64,000 bases of DNA from Escherichia whittamii (GTDB lineage: Bacteria > Pseudomonadota > Gammaproteobacteria > Enterobacterales > Enterobacteriaceae). The notes under the pieces were generated by a model. That model ran no database searches. It saw only the letters and a program-made list of their open reading frames with translations, and was not told the DNA's origin. A program made the position numbers and the translations under genes. Shown in pieces: positions 9,082 to 17,244 of this stretch (within the stretch, counting starts at the first letter, position 1; every line of letters begins with the position of its first letter). The stretch spans positions 62,001 to 126,000 of the forward strand of contig NZ_JACSQI010000002.1 of NCBI RefSeq assembly GCF_014836715.1, in the 5' to 3' direction.

Positions 9082-9792
9082 TTAATAATAATCAATGGTA
9101 TTTTTGATAGTGTAAACCCGTTCGACGGCGGGTTTTACTCTCTCATCCACAATGATTAATTGGCAGTCTACCGGATTGGCGTGGCTGTCATATTCACAGG
9201 TTTGCTTAACATTACCAACTTGTTGATTATTAAGTAAAGTAACCGCCGTGTAATCAAGCTTTTTGATTGGATCATTTGACGGTGTTGCAGTGACTGATAA
9301 CGTTTTGTCGTTGCTTACTGTGGTTTTACCCAGCGGATAGCCCTGTTCATCATACCGATATTCCATCTGCATCTGTTTGCTGCTGGCTTTAACCACGAAG
9401 CCATTATCATCAGTTTCCCAACTTACCCCGGCGGACGGTAATTCTGCTAACTGGCATTTACCCTGTAAACGTACTCTTTTCTCCAGTGTCTGCGCATCGC
9501 GGTAATAATTCGCATCCAGCACTAAGGCAACCACGGTATTATTTTCCAGATCCAGTAATTCAAGCGAATCGAAGCAACCCTCTTCCGATAAACTGCCTGA
9601 AACACGTTTCGTCATTTCCCCTTGTTCATTCATCAATGTCTGGGTGAAATCTTTAACCGGACCACGCAGCGGATCGAAATCAAATTCATTAGAGAAACTG
9701 GCCATCTCTGGCGTAAAAGAAAACGTTACTTCTGCGCGGTCGCATCCTGTAAGCATTATCGCAAGCAAACATGGCAGTAATTTGAAATTCAC
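9082..9792 (-). CDS. ynfC: Predicted outer-membrane lipoprotein YnfC (UPF0257)
   Basis: A 236-aa protein starting from GTG at 9792. The start is set by the K-12 length and by a normal lipoprotein signal (MNFKLLPCLLAIMLTGC) with lipidation at Cys17. The longer frame to 9828 would place the signal peptide internally. The residues after Cys are Asp-Arg; Asp at +2 is the E. coli inner-membrane retention signal, so the outer-membrane label is uncertain. The remainder is a soluble, beta-rich sequence without a recognised catalytic motif. Convergent with speG. Confidence 0.9.
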   Translation of the reverse strand: MNFKLLPCLLAIMLTGCDRAEVTFSFTPEMASFSNEFDFDPLRGPVKDFTQTLMNEQGEMTKRVSGSLSEEGCFDSLELLDLENNTVVALVLDANYYRDAQTLEKRVRLQGKCQLAELPSAGVSWETDDNGFVVKASSKQMQMEYRYDEQGYPLGKTTVSNDKTLSVTATPSNDPIKKLDYTAVTLLNNQQVGNVKQTCEYDSHANPVDCQLIIVDERVKPAVERVYTIKNTIDYY

Positions 9793-9898
9793 GTCAGTCA
9801 CCAGGCAGTAGAGATGATTCTCAATCATAGTAGTAAATACAGTACTTTACACGTGAAATGCTATGCTTAATTAGTAATATTCATTTAAGGAGCCAATG

Positions 9899-10204
9899 AT
9901 GAAAATCTCAACTTATTGTGCCGCGCTTATGCTCACACTGGCCTCACCCGTCGCGCTGGCCGAGCCAGATTCTTGTGAACGGATAAAGAGCGATATTTCA
10001 CAGCGTATTATCAATAACGGTGTACCAGAAAGTAGCTTTACTTTAAGTATTGTGCCGAATGATCAGGTCGATCAGCCTGACACCAGGGTGGTTGGCCATT
10101 GTGCCAATGATACGCATAAAATTCTCTATAACCGCACCACCAGCGGTAACAATTCTGCCCCTGCACAACCGACTCAGGATGGTGCACCTGCCGAACCGCA
10201 GTAA
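9899..10204 (+). CDS. ynfD: Small secreted protein YnfD (DUF1161)
   Basis: A 101-aa protein with a signal peptide cleaved near residue 21 (ALA/EPDSC). The mature part contains the DUF1161-like segment DSCERIKSDISQRIINNGVPESSFTL and two Cys (DSCERI, GHCAN) that could be disulfide bonded, and it ends in a Pro/Ala-rich tail. Two tandem ATGs occur at 9896 and 9899; AAGGAG ends 3 bases before the first and 6 before the second, so the second is preferred and gives the family length. Function unknown; a periplasmic location is inferred. Confidence 0.9.
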   Translation: MKISTYCAALMLTLASPVALAEPDSCERIKSDISQRIINNGVPESSFTLSIVPNDQVDQPDTRVVGHCANDTHKILYNRTTSGNNSAPAQPTQDGAPAEPQ

Positions 10205-10210
10205 AAGTAT

Positions 10211-10292
10211 GATGGACGCTGGCGCGTCTTGTCAGGTCTACATTCTGTAACGGATCTGTAGGCTCGATAAGACGTTCGCGAGCCATCCAGCA
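10211..10292. repeat. REP/BIME-type palindromic repeat pair
   Basis: Two inversely oriented units (10211-10241, ending GTCAGGTCTAC, and 10258-10292, starting GTAGGCTCGATAAGACG) resemble the E. coli REP consensus (TATCAGGCCTAC and GTAGGCCGGATAAGGCG) with several substitutions. They sit just after ynfD and can form a stem-loop in its transcript. Confidence 0.7.
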
Positions 10293-10341
10293 ACGTACTT
10301 CTGATGCTCTATTGTAGCCAGTTATCACTGATGCCCTTCTA

Positions 10342-10378
10342 TTGATATGGATTAATAATTCCTAACCTAAAATGGGTA
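10342..10378 (+). promoter_or_regulatory. FNR-type site (10342-10355) and NarL-type heptamer (10372-10378) before ynfE
   Basis: TTGATATGGATTAA matches FNR TTGAT-N4-ATCAA at 9 of 10 positions. ATGGGTA, the complement of TACCCAT, fits the NarL heptamer TACYYMT. Published work on E. coli ynfEFGH describes activation by FNR and repression by NarL with nitrate, and this arrangement agrees with it. Confidence 0.7.
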
Positions 10379-10452
10379 GACTCCCTATTGTTAGCACGCT
10401 AAATATTCAAAATATAAATATGTATATAACGATAGAAATCAGGGAGTGAGTT

Positions 10453-12879
10453 ATGTCCAAAAATGAAAATCAGGTGGGCATTAGCCGCAGAACATTGGTT
10501 AAATCTACCGCTATAGGTTCACTGGCGCTTGCAGCTGGCAGTTTATCGTTGCCTTTCGCTATGCGCAGCGCAGCGGCGGCAGTACAGCAGGCCAGCGAAA
10601 AAGTTGTATGGGGGGCTTGTTCCGTCAACTGTGGCAGTCGCTGCGCGCTTCGTCTCCATGTTAAAGATAATGAAGTCACATGGGTGGAAACCGATAATAC
10701 TGGCGACGACGAATATGGCAATCATCAGGTACGTGCCTGTTTGCGTGGTCGTTCTATACGTCGGCGGATTAATCATCCCGATCGGCTGAACTATCCAATG
10801 AAACGCGTAGGCAAACGCGGCGAAGGAAAATTCGAGCGTATTAGCTGGAATGAGGCGCTTGATACCATCGCCAATAGCCTGAAAAAAACCGTCGCACAAT
10901 ATGGCAACGAGGCTGTTTATATTCAGTACTCTTCGGGGATCGTTGGCGGAAATATGACTCGCTCTTCTCCATCAGCCTCTGCAGTAAAACGCCTGATGAA
11001 CTGTTACGGTGGTTCGCTTAATCAGTATGGTTCCTACAGTACCGCGCAAATTTCCTGTGCAATGCCTTACACCTACGGAAGTAACGATGGTAACAGCACC
11101 ACCGATATCGAAAACAGCAAGCTGGTGGTGATGTTTGGTAACAACCCCGCTGAAACACGAATGAGCGGCGGCGGAATCACTTACCTTCTGGAAAAAGCGC
11201 GCGAGAAATCCAACGCCAAAATGATCGTTATCGATCCGCGCTACACCGATACCGCTGCTGGCCGTGAAGACGAATGGTTTCCTATTCGTCCAGGAACCGA
11301 TGCTGCACTGGTGGCAGGTATCGCCTGGGTGTTAATTAACGAAAATCTCGTCGATCAACCCTTTCTCGATAAATACTGCGTAGGTTATGACGAAAAAACC
11401 TTGCCTGCGGATGCGCCAAAAAATGGTCATTACAAGGCGTATATTCTTGGCGAAGGTGACGATAAAACAGCGAAAACACCGCAGTGGGCTTCGCAGATCA
11501 CCGGTATCCCGGCGGACCGTATCGTCAAACTGGCTCGTGAGATCGGGACAGCAAAACCCGCCTACATATGCCAGGGCTGGGGACCACAGCGCCAGGCGAA
11601 CGGCGAGTTGACCGCTCGCGCTATTGCTATGTTACCAATTCTGACGGGCAATGTCGGCATCAGCGGTGGAAATAGTGGCGCACGTGAATCTACCTACACA
11701 ATTACCATTGAACGTTTGCCAATGTTGGATAATCCGGTCAAAACGTCAATCTCCTGTTTTAGCTGGACCGATGCTATCGATCATGGCCCGCAAATGACCG
11801 CAACACGCGACGGCGTTCGCGGCAAAGAGAAGCTGGATGTGCCGATTAAGTTCATCTGGAACTATGCCGGTAACACCCTGGTGAATCAGCACTCGGACAT
11901 CAACAAAACGCATGAAATTCTGCAGGATGAGTCGAAATGCGAAATGATTGTGGTCATCGAAAACTTTATGACCTCTTCGGCAAAATACGCCGATATTTTG
12001 CTACCAGACCTGATGACCGTTGAACAGGAAGACATCATTCCTAACGATTACGCCGGTAACATGGGCTATCTCATATTCCTGCAACCGGTGACCAGTGAGA
12101 AATTTGAACGCAAACCGATTTACTGGATCCTGAGTGAGGTCGCGAAACGTCTTGGACCTGATGTGTATCAGCGATTCACCGAGGGTCGTACCCAGGAACA
12201 GTGGTTGCAGCATCTGTACGCCCAAATGGTCGCTAAAGATCCGGCACTGCCGTCTTATGATGAACTGAAAAAAATGGGGATTTACAAACGTAAAGATCCC
12301 AATGGTCATTTCGTTGCCTACAAAGCATTTCGTGACGATCCAGAGGCGAATCCTCTGAAAACGCCATCCGGTAAGATTGAAATATACTCCAGCAAGCTTG
12401 CGGAAATTGCCCGAACCTGGGAACTGGAAAAAGATGAAGTGATAAGCCCTTTACCGGTTTATGCATCAACCTTTGAAGGTTGGGATTCACCTGAACGCAG
12501 TACCTTCCCGCTACAACTGTTTGGTTTCCATTATAAATCCCGTACTCACTCCACCTACGGCAACATCGAACTACTGAAAGAAGCCTGTCGTCAGGAAGTG
12601 TGGATCAACCCTATAGATGCGCAGAAGCGCGGCATTGTTAATGGCGATATGGTTCGGGTGTTTAACGATCGTGGCGAAGTCCGCCTGCCGGCAAAAGTAA
12701 CGCCGCGCATCATCCCCGGCGTTAGCGCTATGGGTCAGGGGGCCTGGCATGAGGCAAATATGGCCGGGGATAAAATCGACCACGGTGGCTGTGTGAATAC
12801 GCTGACCACTCTGCGCCCTTCACCACTTGCTAAGGGAAATCCGCAGCACACCAATCTCGTCGAGATCGAAAAGGTTTAA
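10453..12879 (+). CDS. ynfE: Selenate reductase catalytic subunit YnfE (DMSO reductase family)
   Basis: An 808-aa molybdo-bis(MGD) oxidoreductase. A twin-arginine signal (ISRRTLVKS, residues 9-17) is followed by a hydrophobic stretch ending near residue 43. The N-terminal [4Fe-4S] motif is CSVNCGSRC...CLRGRS, then come the cofactor domains and the C-terminal MopB domain. It reduces selenate (and possibly S- or N-oxides) in the periplasm. It heads ynfE-ynfG-ynfH-dmsD. In K-12 a second paralogue, ynfF, lies between ynfE and ynfG; here ynfG follows after 10 bases. The N terminus matches YnfE, not YnfF. A recombinant ynfE/ynfF hybrid at the 3' end cannot be excluded by eye. Confidence 0.93.
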   Translation: MSKNENQVGISRRTLVKSTAIGSLALAAGSLSLPFAMRSAAAAVQQASEKVVWGACSVNCGSRCALRLHVKDNEVTWVETDNTGDDEYGNHQVRACLRGRSIRRRINHPDRLNYPMKRVGKRGEGKFERISWNEALDTIANSLKKTVAQYGNEAVYIQYSSGIVGGNMTRSSPSASAVKRLMNCYGGSLNQYGSYSTAQISCAMPYTYGSNDGNSTTDIENSKLVVMFGNNPAETRMSGGGITYLLEKAREKSNAKMIVIDPRYTDTAAGREDEWFPIRPGTDAALVAGIAWVLINENLVDQPFLDKYCVGYDEKTLPADAPKNGHYKAYILGEGDDKTAKTPQWASQITGIPADRIVKLAREIGTAKPAYICQGWGPQRQANGELTARAIAMLPILTGNVGISGGNSGARESTYTITIERLPMLDNPVKTSISCFSWTDAIDHGPQMTATRDGVRGKEKLDVPIKFIWNYAGNTLVNQHSDINKTHEILQDESKCEMIVVIENFMTSSAKYADILLPDLMTVEQEDIIPNDYAGNMGYLIFLQPVTSEKFERKPIYWILSEVAKRLGPDVYQRFTEGRTQEQWLQHLYAQMVAKDPALPSYDELKKMGIYKRKDPNGHFVAYKAFRDDPEANPLKTPSGKIEIYSSKLAEIARTWELEKDEVISPLPVYASTFEGWDSPERSTFPLQLFGFHYKSRTHSTYGNIELLKEACRQEVWINPIDAQKRGIVNGDMVRVFNDRGEVRLPAKVTPRIIPGVSAMGQGAWHEANMAGDKIDHGGCVNTLTTLRPSPLAKGNPQHTNLVEIEKV

Positions 12880-12889
12880 GGAGTAGCCC

Positions 12890-13507
12890 ATGACAACGCA
12901 ATATGGATTTTTTATTGATTCCAGCCGCTGTACCGGCTGCAAAACCTGCGAGCTGGCATGCAAAGACTTTAAAGATCTTAGCCCCGAAGTAAGCTTCCGC
13001 CGTATTTACGAATATGCAGGAGGCGACTGGCAGGAAGACAATGGTGTATGGCATCAGAATGTGTTTGCCTACTATCTCTCCCTCTCCTGTAACCATTGTG
13101 AAGATCCGGCCTGCACCAAAGTCTGCCCCAGCGGCGCAATGCATAAGCGCGAAGATGGCTTTGTGGTGGTTGACGAAGATGTTTGTATCGGCTGTCGCTA
13201 CTGTCACATGGCCTGCCCTTACGGTGCGCCACAGTACAATGCAGAAAAAGGACATATGACTAAGTGCGATGGCTGTTATTCACGTGTCGCGGAAGGGAAA
13301 CAACCTATATGTGTTGAATCCTGCCCGCTGCGTGCGCTTGAGTTCGGTCCGATTGAAGAGTTACGCCAGAAGCACGGCACACTGGCTGCCGTCGCGCCAC
13401 TGCCGCGCGCACATTTCACAAAACCCAATATCGTTATCAAACCTAACGCCAACAGCCGACCGACCGGCGATACCACTGGTTATCTGGCTAATCCGGAGGA
13501 AGTCTAA
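12890..13507 (+). CDS. ynfG: Electron-transfer iron-sulfur subunit YnfG (DmsB-like)
   Basis: A 205-aa ferredoxin-type subunit with four [4Fe-4S] Cys clusters: CTGCKTCELAC near residue 14, CNHCEDPACTKVC near 67, CIGCRYCHMAC near 99, and CDGCYSR with CVESCP near 126-145. It lacks a signal peptide, as expected for a subunit exported together with the Tat-targeted YnfE. It carries electrons from the membrane anchor YnfH to the molybdenum subunit. GGAGTAG precedes the start, and only 10 bases separate it from ynfE. Confidence 0.96.
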   Translation: MTTQYGFFIDSSRCTGCKTCELACKDFKDLSPEVSFRRIYEYAGGDWQEDNGVWHQNVFAYYLSLSCNHCEDPACTKVCPSGAMHKREDGFVVVDEDVCIGCRYCHMACPYGAPQYNAEKGHMTKCDGCYSRVAEGKQPICVESCPLRALEFGPIEELRQKHGTLAAVAPLPRAHFTKPNIVIKPNANSRPTGDTTGYLANPEEV

Positions 13508-13508
13508 A

Positions 13509-14363
13509 ATGGGAAATGGATGGCATGAATGGCCGCTGGTTGTCTTTACCCTATTGGGCCAATGTGTGGTGGGCGCGCTGATTGTCAGTGGAATTGGCTG
13601 GTTGGTTACCAAAGGTGACGCAGACCGTCAGCGCATTGTTCGCGGCATGCTTTTCCTCTGGCTGTTGATGGGCATCGGTTTTATCGCCTCCATCATGCAC
13701 CTGGGCTCACCGCTGCGGGCATTTAATTCGCTAAATCGAATCGGTGCTTCCGGCTTGAGCAACGAAATTGCTGCCGGTTCATTGTTCTTTGCCGTTGGCG
13801 GGTTATGGTGGCTGGCAGTGGTAACAAGGAAGATACCGCAAGCGTTAGGGAGACTCTGGTTACTCGTCAGCATGGTTCTCGGTGTCGTTTTCGTCTGGAT
13901 GATGAGTTGCGTTTATCAAATCGATACCGTGCCAACCTGGCATAACGGTTATACTACGTTGGCCTTTTTCCTGACGGTTTTGTTGAGTGGCCCCATACTT
14001 GCGGCGGCTATTCTGCGAGCCGCCCGCGTGACGTTTAATACTACACCGTTTGCCATCATTAGCGTTCTCGCGCTGATCGCCTGTGTCGGGGGGATTGTGC
14101 TGCAAGGTTTGTCTCTGGCCTCTATTCACTCATCCGTACAACAAGCCAGCGCACTGGTGCCAGATTACGCCGCATTACAAGCCTGGCGTGTGGTATTGTT
14201 ATGCGCTGGTCTGGGATGCTGGCTGTGTCCGCTAATCCGTCGCCATGAACCTCACGTTGCCGGGCTTGTGTTAGGGTTAACTCTCATACTGGGCGGTGAG
14301 ATGATCGGGCGAGCGCTATTTTATGGCCTGCACATGACGGTCGGAATGGCTGTCGCAGGTTAA
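13509..14363 (+). CDS. ynfH: Membrane anchor and quinol-oxidising subunit YnfH (DmsC-like)
   Basis: A 284-aa integral membrane protein with about eight hydrophobic helices and the DmsC-family motifs HLGSPLRAFNSLNRIGASGLSNE and ALFYGLHMTVGMAVAG. It anchors YnfE-YnfG on the periplasmic face and oxidises menaquinol. The start is the ATG at 13509, one base after the ynfG stop and preceded by GGAGGAAG. A longer open frame reaching back to 13269 lies inside ynfG and is a shadow. Confidence 0.95.
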   Translation: MGNGWHEWPLVVFTLLGQCVVGALIVSGIGWLVTKGDADRQRIVRGMLFLWLLMGIGFIASIMHLGSPLRAFNSLNRIGASGLSNEIAAGSLFFAVGGLWWLAVVTRKIPQALGRLWLLVSMVLGVVFVWMMSCVYQIDTVPTWHNGYTTLAFFLTVLLSGPILAAAILRAARVTFNTTPFAIISVLALIACVGGIVLQGLSLASIHSSVQQASALVPDYAALQAWRVVLLCAGLGCWLCPLIRRHEPHVAGLVLGLTLILGGEMIGRALFYGLHMTVGMAVAG

Positions 14364-14370
14364 CAACTTG

Positions 14371-14388
14371 GTGCGGGGTAACCCGCAC
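14371..14388 (+). promoter_or_regulatory. Intra-operon stem-loop between ynfH and dmsD
   Basis: A perfect 7-bp stem GTGCGGG/CCCGCAC with a GTAA tetraloop lies 7 bases after the ynfH stop and 17 before the dmsD start, followed by GTTTC. It could partly terminate the transcript or shield the upstream mRNA, lowering chaperone output relative to structural subunits. That role is inference. Confidence 0.5.
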
Positions 14389-14405
14389 GTTTCAGGGTGA
14401 TAGGA

Positions 14406-15020
14406 ATGACGCATTTTTCACAACAAGATAATTTTTCTGTCGCGGCGCGCGTGTTGGGTGCGCTGTTTTATTACGCCCCAGAAAGCGAGGAAGCCGCGCC
14501 TCTGGTTTCTGCAATGACCAGCGATGGCTGGGAAACTCAGTGGCCTCTGCCGCAAACTTCTTTAGTGCCGCTGGTAACGGCTTTTCAGCAACAGAGTGAA
14601 GAGTCACGTACGCAGGCCTGGCAGCGTTTATTCGTTGGCCCGTGGGCATTGCCGTCTCCACCGTGGGGATCGGTCTGGTTAGATCGTGAATCGGTACTGT
14701 TTGGCGATTCAACGTTGGCACTTCGTCAATGGATGCGCGAAAAAGGCATTCAGTTTGAGATGAAGCAAAACGAGCCTGAAGATCATTTTGGTTCGTTGCT
14801 ACTGATGGCGGCCTGGCTGGCGGAGAATGGTCGTCAGACCGAGTGCGAAGAGTTGCTGGCGTGGCATCTTTTACCGTGGTCGACGCGCTTTCTCGAGGTG
14901 TTTATCGAAAAAGCAGACCACCCTTTTTACCGCACACTTGGTGAACTGGCTCGCTTAACGCTGGCTGAGTGGCAGTCACAATTGCTGATTCCCGTCGCAG
15001 TTAAGCCTCTGTTTCGTTGA
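14406..15020 (+). CDS. dmsD: Twin-arginine leader-binding chaperone DmsD
   Basis: A 204-aa all-helical redox-enzyme maturation chaperone of the TorD/DmsD family. It binds the twin-arginine leaders of DmsA, YnfE and YnfF until the cofactor is loaded. The leader-binding landmarks GPWALPSPPWGSVWLD and the conserved EPEDHFG segment are present. The start is placed at 14406 (preceded by GATAGGA) to give the known length; an in-frame GTG at 14397 is a less likely alternative. It is the last gene of the ynf operon and is followed by a stem-loop. Confidence 0.95.
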   Translation: MTHFSQQDNFSVAARVLGALFYYAPESEEAAPLVSAMTSDGWETQWPLPQTSLVPLVTAFQQQSEESRTQAWQRLFVGPWALPSPPWGSVWLDRESVLFGDSTLALRQWMREKGIQFEMKQNEPEDHFGSLLLMAAWLAENGRQTECEELLAWHLLPWSTRFLEVFIEKADHPFYRTLGELARLTLAEWQSQLLIPVAVKPLFR

Positions 15021-15037
15021 GGTTAACTGGTATTACC

Positions 15038-15062
15038 GGATGGCGACAATAGTGCGCCATCC
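15038..15062 (+). terminator. Stem-loop after dmsD
   Basis: An 8-bp inverted repeat GGATGGCG/CGCCATCC with a 9-base loop lies 17 bases after the dmsD stop. No U-run follows, so this is either a weak terminator or a 3'-end stabiliser. The rest of the 194-bp gap to clcB holds no gene. Confidence 0.5.
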
Positions 15063-15214
15063 AATATCAAAGACGTTACAGTGTCACACCTTTTCTCCAT
15101 TTAAAGCACGTACAGCTTTTGCGCCTGACGTCTTTTCCCGCAAAATAGAAGCCCGTATTTAAATTGCCATTTTTACTCATGCATCATCTACACCTTTACC
15201 CGGATCTGCGCACC

Positions 15215-16471
15215 ATGTTCCGTCGTCTGCTTATCGCAACAGTAATCGGTATTCTCGCGGCGTTTGCCGTTGCCGGGTTCCGTCATGCCATGCTGTTGCT
15301 GGAGTGGTTGTTCCTGAGCAATGATTCCGGGAGTCTGGTCAATGCTGCGACAAACCTTTCTTTGTGGCGACGCTTGTTAACTCCTGCGCTCGGCGGTCTG
15401 GCGGCAGGTATATTGCTCATGGGCTGGCAGAGAGTTACGCAGCAACGCCCTCATGCGCCAACCGATTATATGGAAGCATTGCAGACCGAGGGACAGTTCG
15501 ATTACGCAGCAAGCCTGGTAAAATCACTGGCCTCTCTGTTGGTGGTAGCCAGCGGTAGCGCAATTGGCCGTGAAGGCGCGATGATTCTACTGGCGGCTCT
15601 TGCCGCATCCTGGTTTGCCCAACGTTTTACGCCGCGTGAAGAGTGGAAATTATGGATTGCCTGCGGTGCTGCGGCAGGCATGGCTGCAGCCTATCGCGCA
15701 CCGCTTGCCGGGAGTTTATTTATTGCCGAAGTGCTGTTTGGCACCATGATGCTGGCCTCTCTTGGCCCGGTGGTGATTTCAGCCGTGGTGGCATTGCTTG
15801 TCAGCAATCTTATTAATCACAGCGATGCATTACTCTACAGCGTTCAGCTCGAGGTGACGCTGCATGTGCGGGACTATGTGTTGATTATCAGTACCGGCGT
15901 GCTGGCGGGTCTTTGCGGACCATTACTGTTGAAAATGATGAGCGCCAGTCATCAGGGTTTTGTTCATCTAAAACTGGCGCCGCCCTGGCAGTTGGCGTTA
16001 GGGGGATTGATCGTCGGCCTGCTTTCTCTGCTCACGCCTGCCGTATGGGGCAATGGTTATAGTACGGTGCGATCCTTTTTAACCACCCCACCACTGTTTA
16101 CGGTCATTGCTGCGATCTTCATCTGCAAACTTTTTGCCGTGCTGGCCAGTAGCGGTTCCGGCGCGCCTGGCGGCGTGTTTACGCCAACGCTATTTATCGG
16201 ACTTGCAATTGGCATGCTGTATGGACGTAGCCTGGGGTTATGGCTTCCAGGCGGCGAAGAAATGACGCTTTTACTCGGGCTAACTGGGATGGCAACACTG
16301 CTGGCTGCGACCACGCATGCGCCAATTATGTCGACATTGATGATATGCGAAATGACCGGGGAGTATCAGCTACTCCCCGGTTTATTGATTGCCTGCGTGA
16401 TTGCGTCGGTAATGTCGCGGACCTTACACCCTGACTCTATCTACCGACAGCACACTACGCAGCATGGCTAA
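15215..16471 (+). CDS. clcB: Voltage-gated ClC-type chloride channel/transporter ClcB
   Basis: A 418-aa inner-membrane ClC family protein. The ion-pathway signatures are [11 protein letters not shown] (near residue 125), the [16 protein letters not shown] stretch (near 315) and [10 protein letters not shown]. ClC proteins work as homodimers exchanging chloride and protons; ClcA/ClcB assist extreme acid resistance by removing charge. The start at 15215 matches the K-12 protein, with weak CCGGAT upstream; an in-frame ATG at 15179 would add 12 residues and cannot be ruled out. Its 3' end overlaps the convergent bioD2 by 48 bp. Confidence 0.93.
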   Translation: MFRRLLIATVIGILAAFAVAGFRHAMLLLEWLFLSNDSGSLVNAATNLSLWRRLLTPALGGLAAGILLMGWQRVTQQRPHAPTDYMEALQTEGQFDYAASLVKSLASLLVVASGSAIGREGAMILLAALAASWFAQRFTPREEWKLWIACGAAAGMAAAYRAPLAGSLFIAEVLFGTMMLASLGPVVISAVVALLVSNLINHSDALLYSVQLEVTLHVRDYVLIISTGVLAGLCGPLLLKMMSASHQGFVHLKLAPPWQLALGGLIVGLLSLLTPAVWGNGYSTVRSFLTTPPLFTVIAAIFICKLFAVLASSGSGAPGGVFTPTLFIGLAIGMLYGRSLGLWLPGGEEMTLLLGLTGMATLLAATTHAPIMSTLMICEMTGEYQLLPGLLIACVIASVMSRTLHPDSIYRQHTTQHG

Positions 16472-17119
16472 ACGGATGTATTGACCCAGTTCTCGCTGTT
16501 CAGCGCGCGGCAGATAAGGCAGTTCACCAATGAGTGGTGCCGGGAGTTTTTTACCCAGCACATCAATGATTTCTGCATAATGTGCTAACCCGGGGTTAAT
16601 ACGATTAGCCACCCAGCCAATGAGCGGCAGACCGTCGTTCGCAATCGCTTGTGCGGTCAGAAGCGCATGGTTAATACAGCCTTCCTGAATGCCCACCACC
16701 ATCAACACCGGTAGCTGCTCCTGGACCACCCATTCAGAGAGCGGACGCAGATCATTCATCAGGCTACGCCATCCGCCAGTCCCCTCAACTACAACATGAT
16801 CAACTTTGTCGGTCAGGTTAGCCAGACCATTTGAAATGAGCGTGTAATTGATTGGACAACTGTGTGCCACGCTACTTTCTTCTTCGCTTAACGCAATGGG
16901 ATTGACTGCTTCATAAGGCAGTTCAATTGATGAAACACTCTGCAACACCAGGGCATCTTTATTACGCAGCCCGTCAGGTGTCTCTTTGCTCCCCTTCGCT
17001 ACGGGTTTGTATCCCGCAACCGTTTTTCCCTGGGAGGCTAACGCTTGTAGCAATGCGCGGGAAACCACCGTTTTCCCTACAGAAGTGTCTGTACCTGTTA
17101 TAAAGAAACGCTTCAGCAT
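16424..17119 (-). CDS. bioD2: Dethiobiotin synthetase paralogue BioD2 (YnfK)
   Basis: A 231-aa P-loop enzyme resembling BioD, which closes the ureido ring of dethiobiotin with ATP and CO2. The Walker A-type motif is [12 protein letters not shown] (residues 8-19), with KPVAKG and the VVEGTGGW motif following as in BioD. The biotin operon is elsewhere, so this is a second, normally minor, copy next to mlc. The start at 17119 follows the K-12 length; an upstream in-frame ATG at 17131 is not favoured. It overlaps clcB tail to tail. Confidence 0.93.
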   Translation of the reverse strand: MLKRFFITGTDTSVGKTVVSRALLQALASQGKTVAGYKPVAKGSKETPDGLRNKDALVLQSVSSIELPYEAVNPIALSEEESSVAHSCPINYTLISNGLANLTDKVDHVVVEGTGGWRSLMNDLRPLSEWVVQEQLPVLMVVGIQEGCINHALLTAQAIANDGLPLIGWVANRINPGLAHYAEIIDVLGKKLPAPLIGELPYLPRAEQRELGQYIRLAMLRSVLSVDRVRV

Positions 17120-17244
17120 CACTAACTCCACCGTTATGCTTCACTAATATAAGCCAGGAAAATAATTCAACGTGGAAAGTCTAAGTTATGCTTTCTGCAC
17201 TCAATTTGAGATAGCGCAAATTTTGGTAGAACAGTTAAAAAATG

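Noticed and set aside
13269..13508. Extension of ynfH upstream into ynfG
   Set aside because: It overlaps the conserved Cys clusters of ynfG in another frame; the ATG at 13509 has its own Shine-Dalgarno.
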